In this document: positions 5,953-11,769 of the stretch, one piece after another | How positions within the stretch are numbered: the first letter of the stretch is position 1 | Layout of the letters: each line of letters starts with the position of its first letter | Assembly: GCA_043775015.1 (NCBI GenBank) | Contig: JAYVSV010000019.1 | Location: forward strand, 1-11,769 | DNA: 11,769 nt | Direction of reading: 5' to 3' | DNA from: CANJXF01 sp043775015 | Lineage (GTDB): Bacteria; Verrucomicrobiota; Verrucomicrobiia; Limisphaerales; CANJXF01 | The notes under the pieces: model-generated | Seen by the model: the letters and a program-made list of their open reading frames with translations, nothing else | Told to the model about the DNA's origin: nothing | The model's database searches: none | Made by a program: the position numbers and the translations under genes

Positions 5953-6714
5953 AGTTTGTCAGCCCTTGGACGGGGGGCAATCCCAAACGCGCGGAGAGGG
6001 ATGTTTAACTCGGAGGATAGTTTGTCAGCCCTTGGACGGGGGGCAATCCCAAACTGGAAAAACTGATCTTGGAATTTAAAAGCGAGTTTGTCAGCCCTTG
6101 GACGGGGGGCAATCCCAAACGCCCAAGGCCAGTTCGTCAAACCCGCTCCGAGTTTGTCAGCCCTTGGACGGGGGGCAATCCCAAACGCCGACCATCTGGC
6201 AGGCGAGCGCGAAGCCAGTTTGTCAGCCCTTGGACGGGGGGCAATCCCAAGCGACATCCTCGCCGATCCGCAAAGCTCCCGCAGTTTGTCAGCCCTTGGA
6301 CGGGGGGCAATCCCAAACAAAAAAAATGCTTTGTTATGCCTGCAAAAAAGTTTGTCAGCCCTTGGACGGGGGGCAATCCCAAACTCAAGAGCATCGGCAT
6401 CCATCTCGATATGCAGTTTGTCAGCCCTTGGACGGGGGGCAATCCCAAACCGTGGCGATGGAGTTGAGCGTCGAAAGACGAGTTTGTCAGCCCTTGGACG
6501 GGGGGCAATCCCAAACAGCGACGTGTTGCTCACCGTCAACGAAACGAGTTTGTCAGCCCTTGGACGGGGGGCAATCCCAAACCACGAAGAATTGCTCGCG
6601 CCCGAGTTTTTGAGTTTGTCAGCCCTTGGACGGGGGGCAATCCCAAACCAACCTGTCGCGGTGGCCAGACCAGTTCCAAGTTTGTCAGCCCTTGGACGGG
6701 GGGCAATCCCAAAC
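5953..6714 (-). CRISPR. CRISPR array, 12 repeats of 36 bp and 11 spacers of 30 bp
   Basis: Repeats start at 5953, 6019, 6085, 6151, 6217, 6283, 6349, 6415, 6481, 6547, 6613 and 6679, an exact 66-bp period. On the plus strand each begins agtttgtcagcccttggacg and ends caatcccaaac. All are identical except the one at 6217, with G for A at 6251. The spacers are all different and all exactly 30 bp. The terminal repeats are both intact, so array polarity cannot be read from degeneration. I assign the minus strand because the tracrRNA is on the minus strand; in crRNA sense the repeat starts GTTTGGGATTG and ends CTGACAAACT. The leader end would then be at the right (6714). Spacers would direct Cas9 to matching foreign DNA; none matches anything obvious in this window. 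Spacer 6 (6319-6348) starts with eight A and ends with five. Confidence 0.98.
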
Positions 6715-6718
6715 AAAG

Positions 6719-6791
6719 TTCATTCAGGTTTCCCCGATTCAGTGGACATGGGGTTTGGGGGTGTCCACTGAATCGGGGAAACCTGAATGAA
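6719..6791. repeat. Perfect 30-bp inverted repeat beside the array (73 bp)
   Basis: The left arm 6719-6748 (starts ttcattcaggtttcccc) and right arm 6762-6791 are perfect inverted repeats around a 13-nt G/T-rich loop. It begins 4 bp after the last repeat, in the presumed leader. It could be a MITE or the paired ends of a deleted insertion sequence, or a very strong hairpin blocking transcription in either direction. The remainder up to the tRNA (6792-6917) holds an A8 run at 6840-6847 but no convincing array promoter. Confidence 0.85.
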
Positions 6792-6839
6792 TTGGGTCTG
6801 AGTCTGCCGCCGTCATTGGGATCGATCAAAGATTGCATC

Positions 6840-6869
6840 AAAAAAAAGGGCTGGAATTACTAATATTCC
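6840..6869 (-). terminator. Weak terminator candidate after tRNA-Ser
   Basis: On the minus strand a small hairpin (ggaat / attcc, 7-nt loop) is followed by agccc and a run of eight T. It lies about 50 nt downstream of the tRNA 3' end. It would stop leftward transcription before the CRISPR array, but the stem is short and separated from the T-run. Confidence 0.25.
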
Positions 6870-6917
6870 GCACCCGCTCCGTTGCCGGTTTGACCCTGGT
6901 TTTGGGAAAAATGAAAG

Positions 6918-7007
6918 TGGCGGAGAGAGAGGGATTCGAACCCTCGGAAGGATTACTCCTTCACAGGTTTAGCAAACCTGCGCTTTCGGCCACTCAGCCA
7001 TCTCTCC
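6918..7007 (-). tRNA. tRNA-Ser(GCU)
   Basis: Decodes AGC/AGU serine codons. On the minus strand the 7-bp acceptor stem ggagaga (7007-7001) pairs with tctctcc (6928-6922), followed by a G discriminator and an encoded CCA (6920-6918). The anticodon arm reads caggttt-GCT-aaacctg. A long variable arm (gaaggag...ccttc) is typical of serine tRNAs, and the T-loop holds ggttcgaatcc. Length is 90 nt with CCA. It is transcribed toward the CRISPR array. The 142 bp to the right (7008-7149) hold nothing I recognise. Confidence 0.97.
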
Positions 7008-7149
7008 ACAAAGAATGTGTGAAGATTTTATTGCGGTCGAAGTGAATGGCAAGCTGTTTCAAGAAAGTCCAACAGAATTGAAGTGAGTTGCGCCGCCCCG
7101 GTTATCGCGTTGCGGTATTCACGATTTCTGACATCGTTTCGATGCCGAC

Positions 7150-8226
7150 CTAACTGGAGCGCTTGGCATTCCAAGGGTAATTGCGCATTTCGCCACTCCA
7201 ATTGGAATCAATCTTTCCTTTGATGGAATCGCCTTCCAGTGTGCCCTTGAATTTTGAGACCAGGGTTTTGCCATCCTGTTCGCGGGTCACTTGTAAAGTC
7301 ACTTCATGATCCTTAATCAGTCCATCCTGGATTGGCGTCTCGTTGTCGCCGATGATCACGACACCGGTCAACTGGTCGCCTTCCTGCTTGAATTTCAAAC
7401 TGAGATCTATCGATTCCCCGTCTGCTGTCGTGATGGCCCATTTCCAAGTGCCAGCGGCATTGGCGGATGAACTGGCAACGGCTTTCTCGCGGCTCGCATT
7501 CCAGTCATATTGGTGATCTTCCCCGCCAAAATCGGAATGAATCTTTCCCTTGATTCCATTGCCGGCCAAAGTGCCATTGTATTTGGAGGTAAATTTCGTG
7601 CCATCGCGCTCGACGAGGATTTTAAACGAAATAGCATCACCGTCCACCTTGCCATCGGTAATGGGGGCTTCGAAGTCACCCATGCTGACTTTCCCGGTCA
7701 CTTTGTTGTCATCCTGCTTGAGGTTGAGGACGAGATTCAGAACATTGCCACCTTCGAGAGTAATGTCATACTTCCAATCGCCCGTGGCGTCAGCAGCGGC
7801 TGCTTCTTTCACGCGCTTGGCTTGCCAGTCTGCGGTGCGATCTTCACCGCCCCAATTAGATTCAAGTTTGCCCTTGAGGTTGTCGCCGGTCAATTTTGCC
7901 GTGACTTTCACCGTAATCTTATCGCCATTCCGTTCGCGGATCAATTTGAGGGCGAGCTGGTCGCCGGTTAACTTGACTTCAGCCAGCGGGGTTTCATTGC
8001 CGTCGCGGCCAACGACCGTGCCGCTCACTTTGTCGCCGTCCTGCTTGAGTTTGAGGGTGGATTCAATGGTCTGCCCGTCCTGCGTAGTGAAACTGGATTT
8101 CCACGTGCCGGACACATCATTGTCTGCCGCCCAGACAGTCGAACTCAGGACGCCGAATACCAGCGTCATCGCCGCCAACGAAGCGGAGGTCAGGAAATGT
8201 TTAAGGAATGATTTGCGTATGTTCAT
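7150..8226 (-). CDS. Secreted protein of three tandem ~100-residue repeats
   Basis: 358 aa, function unknown. An N-terminal signal peptide (basic MNIRKSFLKH, hydrophobic 12-31, probable cleavage after VWA33 or A34) predicts export. The mature protein is three homologous units at 39-138, 148-246 and 258-356, joined by short Ala/Ser/Lys-rich linkers. Each opens with GTWK or GDWK, then (L/F)KQ(D/E)GD(K/Q)(V/L)(S/T)G, an (E/A)xP(L/I) segment, GTL-type G(D/N)x(L/I)KGK(L/I), and ends S(N/D)(W/F)(G/S)GE...W(N/Q)A(K/S)R. The alternation of polar and hydrophobic residues suggests beta-rich, lipocalin-like barrels, which is inference. There are no catalytic motifs or membrane segments after the signal. 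The ATG at 8226 has no clear Shine-Dalgarno sequence. Neighbours do not suggest a pathway. Confidence 0.9.
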   Translation of the reverse strand: MNIRKSFLKHFLTSASLAAMTLVFGVLSSTVWAADNDVSGTWKSSFTTQDGQTIESTLKLKQDGDKVSGTVVGRDGNETPLAEVKLTGDQLALKLIRERNGDKITVKVTAKLTGDNLKGKLESNWGGEDRTADWQAKRVKEAAAADATGDWKYDITLEGGNVLNLVLNLKQDDNKVTGKVSMGDFEAPITDGKVDGDAISFKILVERDGTKFTSKYNGTLAGNGIKGKIHSDFGGEDHQYDWNASREKAVASSSANAAGTWKWAITTADGESIDLSLKFKQEGDQLTGVVIIGDNETPIQDGLIKDHEVTLQVTREQDGKTLVSKFKGTLEGDSIKGKIDSNWSGEMRNYPWNAKRSS

Positions 8227-8616
8227 AAATAATTGACTGATGTTTAAACTGTTGAACTGCTTAATAAGCTTAATCCGAGATTCACCTACAAAACATTAAA
8301 ACGCTCACCGAGTCAAACCGGTTGTAATCAAGCGTCAAATCGCACTGCGTGAGGAATCTGGCGGATCAATCATCTTCGGGAAGAAATCATGATCAAACGT
8401 GTGTTGGGCGCGGTCGATTTGTGCTCGGTAAAATCGGCGATGATCATCTCACAAAATCCCGAGATCGAGTGCTTTTCAAAGAGCGCGGGCCAATTCAAAC
8501 GACGGCGCGCGGCGGGATTACCAAAGCGGCGGAACTGTTTCTGCGATTTTATTTGAGCGGAAGCCTGTTTGTTTCGAAAAGAGTGAAGCCGTTGCAAATC
8601 TGAACGCGACCAAAGC
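8227..8616. other. 390-bp intergenic region, possibly with a decayed gene
   Basis: The A+T-rich part 8227-8310 should contain the promoter of the leftward secreted-protein gene. On the plus strand a 55-codon frame runs from ATG 8389 to TGA 8554-8556 (MIKRVLGAVDLCSVKSAMII...), with gggaag about 4-9 nt before the ATG. It ends early and I do not recognise it. Longer frames of 75-84 codons overlap it on both strands without family features. It may be a remnant of a gene; no functional product is claimed. Confidence 0.3.
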
Positions 8617-9606
8617 TTATCGTATTTCAGAGCGCGATTTTTCTGCGATCCACCGCACGGTGCGATTCATCAAAGGCATCGAGGTGAGCAGACTGATGTG
8701 ACCGTGGCGCAGACGCCAAATTTCTGGTTTGCTCCACGCGGCCCAGAGGTCTTCGATGGCATCTTTCGGTGCGAATAAATCGTGTTCCGCTTCTTGAATC
8801 AAAATATTTGAGACCGGGATTTTCGGTGGATGTGAAACCAAGTTTAAGGTCGCGAGCGATAGATTGGAATTCGCGTAGCTGCGTCGAATCGGAGCGCAGA
8901 AAGCGAGTTCATTGATTGCGCGTTCCAATTGGGTGACCGGCGTCGTCAGGACAGCGAAATTCAACTGCGGTTCATGACCAATAATCAGTCCGGTCAACCA
9001 GGCGCCCAGCGATGTTCCCCACAGCCCGATTCGACTGTTACCGGCCGCAGCGAGCCACTTCACGGTTGCGCGCGTGTCGGCGATTGATTGCCGAGTCGCT
9101 TCGACCATTCGCCACAAGTCCTGGGAAATAAAATTATTGATTGCGCCAGGCGTATTTGGACGGCGCTGTAAATGATAGGGCAATTCAAGCATCACACTGT
9201 TTACCTTTTGGCAAGCCAATCGTCTGGCCACAAACGGCAAGCGCCATCGGTAACCGATCTCGTCGTTCCAACCGTGCAACAGAATGACGGTCGGAAAGTT
9301 TTGCCATGCGCGGGCACAGGTGAAGAAACGTCCGCGCACCAGATTGTTTTTTTCCCAAGGGGTGGAAATCATGGAGCCAAATTGAAAATGACGGCCCGTG
9401 ACGAATTGAAAATCACCGGGGCTATGCACGGAATCGCAAAAAAAATCAGGATGATTCAGCAACGCCATCGCTTCGGCGAGGTGCGGCAGATGATCAGTTT
9501 CCGTCATGGCGTGGGCCGCCAGCCGGATGACCAGTCGATCCAATGAACGTGCGAACAACGGATGCATCTTGTGAAACTTAACACAAAAGGTCTTTCCCAA
9601 ATGCAT
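8617..9606 (-). CDS. Alpha/beta hydrolase (ABHD18-like)
   Basis: 329 aa. Serine hydrolase fold: oxyanion strand VILLHGWND (107-115), nucleophile elbow GLWGTSLGAW with S199, acid residue D276 in EAEHDLFAP, and H303 in RHGHISLL, giving a full Ser-Asp-His triad in the right order. The substrate is not predictable. The pattern LLHGWNDxxGYRWR with a long N-terminal lead resembles the ABHD18-type branch, a tentative assignment. No signal peptide or membrane segment is evident, so probably cytoplasmic. The start is uncertain: the ATG at 9606 gives 329 aa, while the ATG at 9567 (M14) gives 316 aa and begins nearer the conserved part; neither has a Shine-Dalgarno sequence. It is divergent from the lipoprotein gene at 9628 with only 21 bp between the two starts, so a start at 9567 would leave more room for promoters. 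Confidence 0.9.
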   Translation of the reverse strand: MHLGKTFCVKFHKMHPLFARSLDRLVIRLAAHAMTETDHLPHLAEAMALLNHPDFFCDSVHSPGDFQFVTGRHFQFGSMISTPWEKNNLVRGRFFTCARAWQNFPTVILLHGWNDEIGYRWRLPFVARRLACQKVNSVMLELPYHLQRRPNTPGAINNFISQDLWRMVEATRQSIADTRATVKWLAAAGNSRIGLWGTSLGAWLTGLIIGHEPQLNFAVLTTPVTQLERAINELAFCAPIRRSYANSNLSLATLNLVSHPPKIPVSNILIQEAEHDLFAPKDAIEDLWAAWSKPEIWRLRHGHISLLTSMPLMNRTVRWIAEKSRSEIR

Positions 9607-9627
9607 TTCAGAAAATAGTTTTCAGAA

Positions 9628-10326
9628 ATGAAACGATCTTTCCTCTACTTCAATGCGGTCAGCTCAATCTTGCTGACGCTGTTTTCATTTTCCGGTTGCG
9701 CCACAAAAACAGTTTCCAAAATTTCTCCAACACCTCCTGCCGCCGCGCAAATCGAATCAAGCGCAGGCCCGCGCGAATTGGATTTGTTCAACGGAAAAAA
9801 TTTAGGCGGTTGGCGCGCGACCGATTTCGGCGGACATGGAGAAATCATCGTGCGCAATAACGAAATTCGAATCGGCATGGGCGCGGAACTCAGCGGTATT
9901 CATTGGACCAATGCCGCCGTTTTGCCGAAGACCAATTACGAAATCCAACTCGACGCAATGAAGCTGGAAGGAAGTGATTTTTTCTGCGGCCTGACTTTCC
10001 CCGTGAACAATTCCTTTTGCACGTTAATCCTCGGCGGCTGGGGCGGAAATGTAGTCGGGATCTCCAGTCTGGATGGCGCGGACGCTTCTGAAAACGACAC
10101 GAGCAAAAGTTCCTATTTCGCTCCAAATCGCTGGTATCACGTGCGCCTTCAAGTCACGCCGGATAATATTAGTGCATGGGTTGATGGAGAAAGTTTCGTC
10201 GATGTTAAGATCACCGGAAGAAAAGTGGCGATGCGCGCCGGTGAAATCGAAAACTCCATTCCACTCGGCATTGCGACCTGGCAAACCTCAACAGCGCTCA
10301 AGAACTTGAAACTGAAAAGGCTCTAA
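9628..10326 (+). CDS. Lipoprotein with DUF1080 (3-keto-disaccharide hydrolase-like) domain
   Basis: 232 aa. The signal peptide ends in a lipobox FSGC, with C24 as the lipidation site, so an exported, membrane-anchored lipoprotein is predicted. From about residue 50, ELDLFNGKNLGGWRATDFGGHGEIIVRNNEIRIG is the start of the family called DUF1080 / 3-keto-disaccharide hydrolase, a concanavalin-like beta-sandwich common in Verrucomicrobiota and Planctomycetota. The rest fits: YEIQLDAMKLEGSDFFCGLTFP, WYHVRLQVTPDNISAWVDG and IPLGIATWQT. Family members act on or bind sugars; the substrate here is unknown. It is a single-gene unit, divergent from the hydrolase and convergent with the BON gene. There is no clear Shine-Dalgarno sequence. 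Confidence 0.88.
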   Translation: MKRSFLYFNAVSSILLTLFSFSGCATKTVSKISPTPPAAAQIESSAGPRELDLFNGKNLGGWRATDFGGHGEIIVRNNEIRIGMGAELSGIHWTNAAVLPKTNYEIQLDAMKLEGSDFFCGLTFPVNNSFCTLILGGWGGNVVGISSLDGADASENDTSKSSYFAPNRWYHVRLQVTPDNISAWVDGESFVDVKITGRKVAMRAGEIENSIPLGIATWQTSTALKNLKLKRL

Positions 10327-10347
10327 CCCCCAGCGATCAGAGCGCAG

Positions 10348-10812
10348 TTACTGCTTAACCTGCAACGAAGAAATCACCTGCGTCACGCCATCGACGGCGA
10401 GCGCGAGTTGCATCGCTTTTTGAATCGCTTCATGCGAAAAAACGGTGCCGGACAACGTCACGACTCCGCCCGTGGTGTTGACCGAAATTTTTAGAGAAGA
10501 AATATCGGATTCCAAGGCCAGCTTTCCTTTGATCGCAGTCGTAATTCGCGCGTCGGCGGTCGCGTCCGAAATGGCTGACCCGGCCTGCTCCGCTTTTTTG
10601 CGAATGACCTTCCCAGTGCGTGCCAGTTCATCTTTGATCTTGTTGGAATCGAGATCGACGTTCGCATTCCATTTGTCTTTGAGTTCACCCGCGCCGTCGG
10701 AAATGCGATCCCCGGCCCGGCCCAGCGACGATTTGCCACCCGAGCCGCGAAAAAAAATGTAAGCACCAATCCCGATGGCCGCGCCAACGAGCAGAATCAC
10801 TAAAGTTTTCAT
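10348..10812 (-). CDS. Membrane-anchored BON-domain protein
   Basis: 154 aa from the ATG at 10812. The N-terminus MKTLVILLVGAAIGIGAYIFF is a transmembrane or signal-anchor helix. A Gly/Asp/Lys-rich linker and a helical stretch (about 40-85) lead to one BON domain at 87-154: DARITTAIKGKL, ISVNTTGGVVTLSGTV, VDGVTQVISSLQV. BON domains occur in periplasmic OsmY-type proteins and are thought to bind phospholipid or membranes; a stress or envelope role is inference. The frame is open upstream to 10929, but that would overlap trmB and put 39 residues before the membrane helix, so I chose 10812. It is divergent from trmB (88 bp between starts) and convergent with the lipoprotein gene, 21 bp apart. 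Confidence 0.88.
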   Translation of the reverse strand: MKTLVILLVGAAIGIGAYIFFRGSGGKSSLGRAGDRISDGAGELKDKWNANVDLDSNKIKDELARTGKVIRKKAEQAGSAISDATADARITTAIKGKLALESDISSLKISVNTTGGVVTLSGTVFSHEAIQKAMQLALAVDGVTQVISSLQVKQ

Positions 10813-10900
10813 CCGGGCTAATCTAAGTTTGCGAAAACTATTCCGCAACGTTGGAACTTTACTCTTTGGTGTTGGTGCTGCGCCCCGTAATTTCTGCTGA

Positions 10901-11518
10901 ATGCAAAGTGATTTAATCGCAACCCCCAAGCCAACAGCAACGCTGATTCATGAACTGGAATCGATCGTCGAGCGCATTGATCCGGCGAAGATTTTTCCGA
11001 AGGCGCAACCCCTGCAACTGGAGCTCGGTTCGGGCGACGGATCGTTTCTGGCCCGGTATGCTCAAGCACATCCCGAGTATAATTTTATTGGCGTCGAACG
11101 GCTGCTCGGACGCTTGCGCAAGATCAACAAAAAAGGATTGCGGGTCGGGCTGACCAATTTGCGCCTGGTGCGAATCGAAGCCGCTTATCTTCTGGAATTT
11201 TTGCTGTCGAAAAAATCTGTCGTGGCCTTGCACGTTTATTTTCCCGACCCGTGGCCGAAGCGGAAACATCGGAAAAACCGTTTGATCAACGAGAACTTCA
11301 CGGTGTTGGCAAAAGAAATATTACAACCGGGAGGAACCATTTTCTTGAGAACGGACGATGCCGATTACTTCGATCAAATGACGCGCGTTTTCGACGGGAA
11401 CAGCGCGTTCCAGAAAACGGAAACGCCGTTGGAACTCAGTTCTGTGGTGACGGATTTTGAGCGAAACTTCCACTTGCGCGGAGTGCCAACCTTGGCAGCG
11501 GCGTATCGGCTGATTTAA
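10901..11518 (+). CDS. trmB: tRNA (guanine-N7-)-methyltransferase TrmB
   Basis: Methylates N7 of G46 in the variable loop of tRNAs using S-adenosylmethionine. 205 aa, near the usual family length. SAM-binding motif I LELGSGDGSF (40-49), GVER (64-67), the family signature HVYFPDPWPKRKHRKNRL (111-128) with the catalytic-site Asp of FPDPWPK, TDDADYF (151-157), and the C-terminal TDFERNF..RG (184-194). Cytoplasmic. The ATG at 10901 has no Shine-Dalgarno sequence, and the leader of only ~40 residues before motif I supports it. A repeat element begins immediately after the TAA. Confidence 0.95.
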   Translation: MQSDLIATPKPTATLIHELESIVERIDPAKIFPKAQPLQLELGSGDGSFLARYAQAHPEYNFIGVERLLGRLRKINKKGLRVGLTNLRLVRIEAAYLLEFLLSKKSVVALHVYFPDPWPKRKHRKNRLINENFTVLAKEILQPGGTIFLRTDDADYFDQMTRVFDGNSAFQKTETPLELSSVVTDFERNFHLRGVPTLAAAYRLI

Positions 11519-11674
11519 CCCGAACTCCGAAGTTGGAACGCGTGGGACAATGAAATCCGCGGAGCGCACGCCGCTGGCGTGTGGTTTTCATCGCACACAC
11601 TTTTTTCCATGCCCACAGGAGAAGTTTGTGGAACGAAGATTCGGGCGGGCCGCCCGAATCTGCACGCGGGCCGC
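11519..11674. mobile_element. Diverged second copy of the 5576-5780 repeat element
   Basis: It begins cccgaactccgaagttgg directly after the trmB stop and shares with the first copy gtgggac, aaatccg, cgcacgccgctggcgtg, gtggaacgaag and gcacgcgggccgc in the same order. The hairpin at 11638-11660 matches 5719-5739 with paired changes (a C-G pair became A-T, and one extra base pair was gained). Similarity fades after 11674, so the right inverted repeat is absent or unrecognisable. The last 95 bp of the window (11675-11769) show no gene I can support. Confidence 0.7.
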
Positions 11675-11769
11675 CAGTAGTGTTCGGCCAATGGTGTGCT
11701 GCGGGAATAATGCGGGGAAAATCGCGCCTTGGAGAGCGCCAGCGGACTTTGAACCGGGTGCGATGACTG

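Noticed and set aside
5495..6079. 194-codon plus-strand frame spanning the cas2 end, repeat element, tracrRNA and first repeats
   Set aside because: It overlaps cas2 in another frame and is made of non-coding elements.
5946..6771. Long open frames across the array on both strands (repeated FGIAPRPRADKL, LSALGRGAIPN, FVSPWTGGNPK or VCQPLDGGQSQ peptides)
   Set aside because: They arise because the 66-bp repeat period is a multiple of three; the repeat peptides are translations of CRISPR repeats.
6792..6917. Array promoter in the right-hand leader
   Set aside because: TTGATG and TTGATC occur on the minus strand, but no -10 at proper spacing matches better than 3 of 6.
6833..7045. 70-codon plus-strand frame
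   Set aside because: It runs antisense through the tRNA-Ser gene and has no protein features.
10813..10929. Longer N-terminus of the BON protein
   Set aside because: It would overlap the divergent trmB start and place 39 residues before a clean membrane anchor.

Overview
This window carries a complete, compact type II-C CRISPR-Cas9 locus (about 278-6714), followed by a tRNA-Ser gene and ordinary chromosomal genes. The best guess for the host is a Verrucomicrobiota bacterium (Pedosphaera/Limisphaerales-like). That rests on three things: the Cas9 resembles the Akkermansia-type Cas9 in several motifs (FDxGxxSIGxAV, RFDNR, HPLVRHRxL-like, HHALDA); there is a DUF1080-type lipoprotein; and the region is dense in coding and non-coding palindromic interspersed repeats. 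This is inference, because no rRNA or marker phylogeny could be run. Most genes here lack a clear Shine-Dalgarno sequence.

Layout of the CRISPR part. A 5' stretch with G+C-rich hairpins (1-226) precedes cas9 (278-3316, +). The 3' end of cas9 still contains a duplicate of the start of cas1 (3282-3326). A gene for a 23S-rRNA-intervening-sequence (S23/Avd-like) four-helix-bundle protein (3373-3879, +) sits next, bordered by and containing gatttgaaat-type repeats. Then come the functional cas1 (3958-5007, +) and cas2 (5004-5573, +), overlapping by 4 nt. Both adaptation genes contain palindromic repeats translated in frame (4389-4461 and 5083-5143). There is no csn2 or cas4, hence subtype II-C.

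Directly after the cas2 stop lies a 205-bp element with 18-bp terminal inverted repeats (5576-5780). A diverged relative follows the trmB stop at 11519. Between this element and the array is a tracrRNA gene on the minus strand (about 5915 to 5783): an anti-repeat, then two hairpins, the last a GAAA-capped stem. The tracrRNA orientation implies that the 12-repeat, 11-spacer array (5953-6714) is also read leftward, convergent with the cas operon. The leader side is then on the right, where a perfect 30-bp inverted repeat (6719-6791) lies 4 bp from the outermost repeat.

How the parts would work together: Cas9 is guided by crRNA paired with the tracrRNA, Cas1-Cas2 add spacers, and host RNase III would process the duplex (family knowledge). 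The role of the four-helix-bundle protein is unknown; it looks like an insertion that separated cas9 from cas1.

Right part: tRNA-Ser(GCU) (minus), a secreted protein made of three tandem ~100-residue repeats (minus), an alpha/beta hydrolase (minus), a DUF1080 lipoprotein (plus), a membrane-anchored BON-domain protein (minus) and TrmB tRNA m7G46 methyltransferase (plus).
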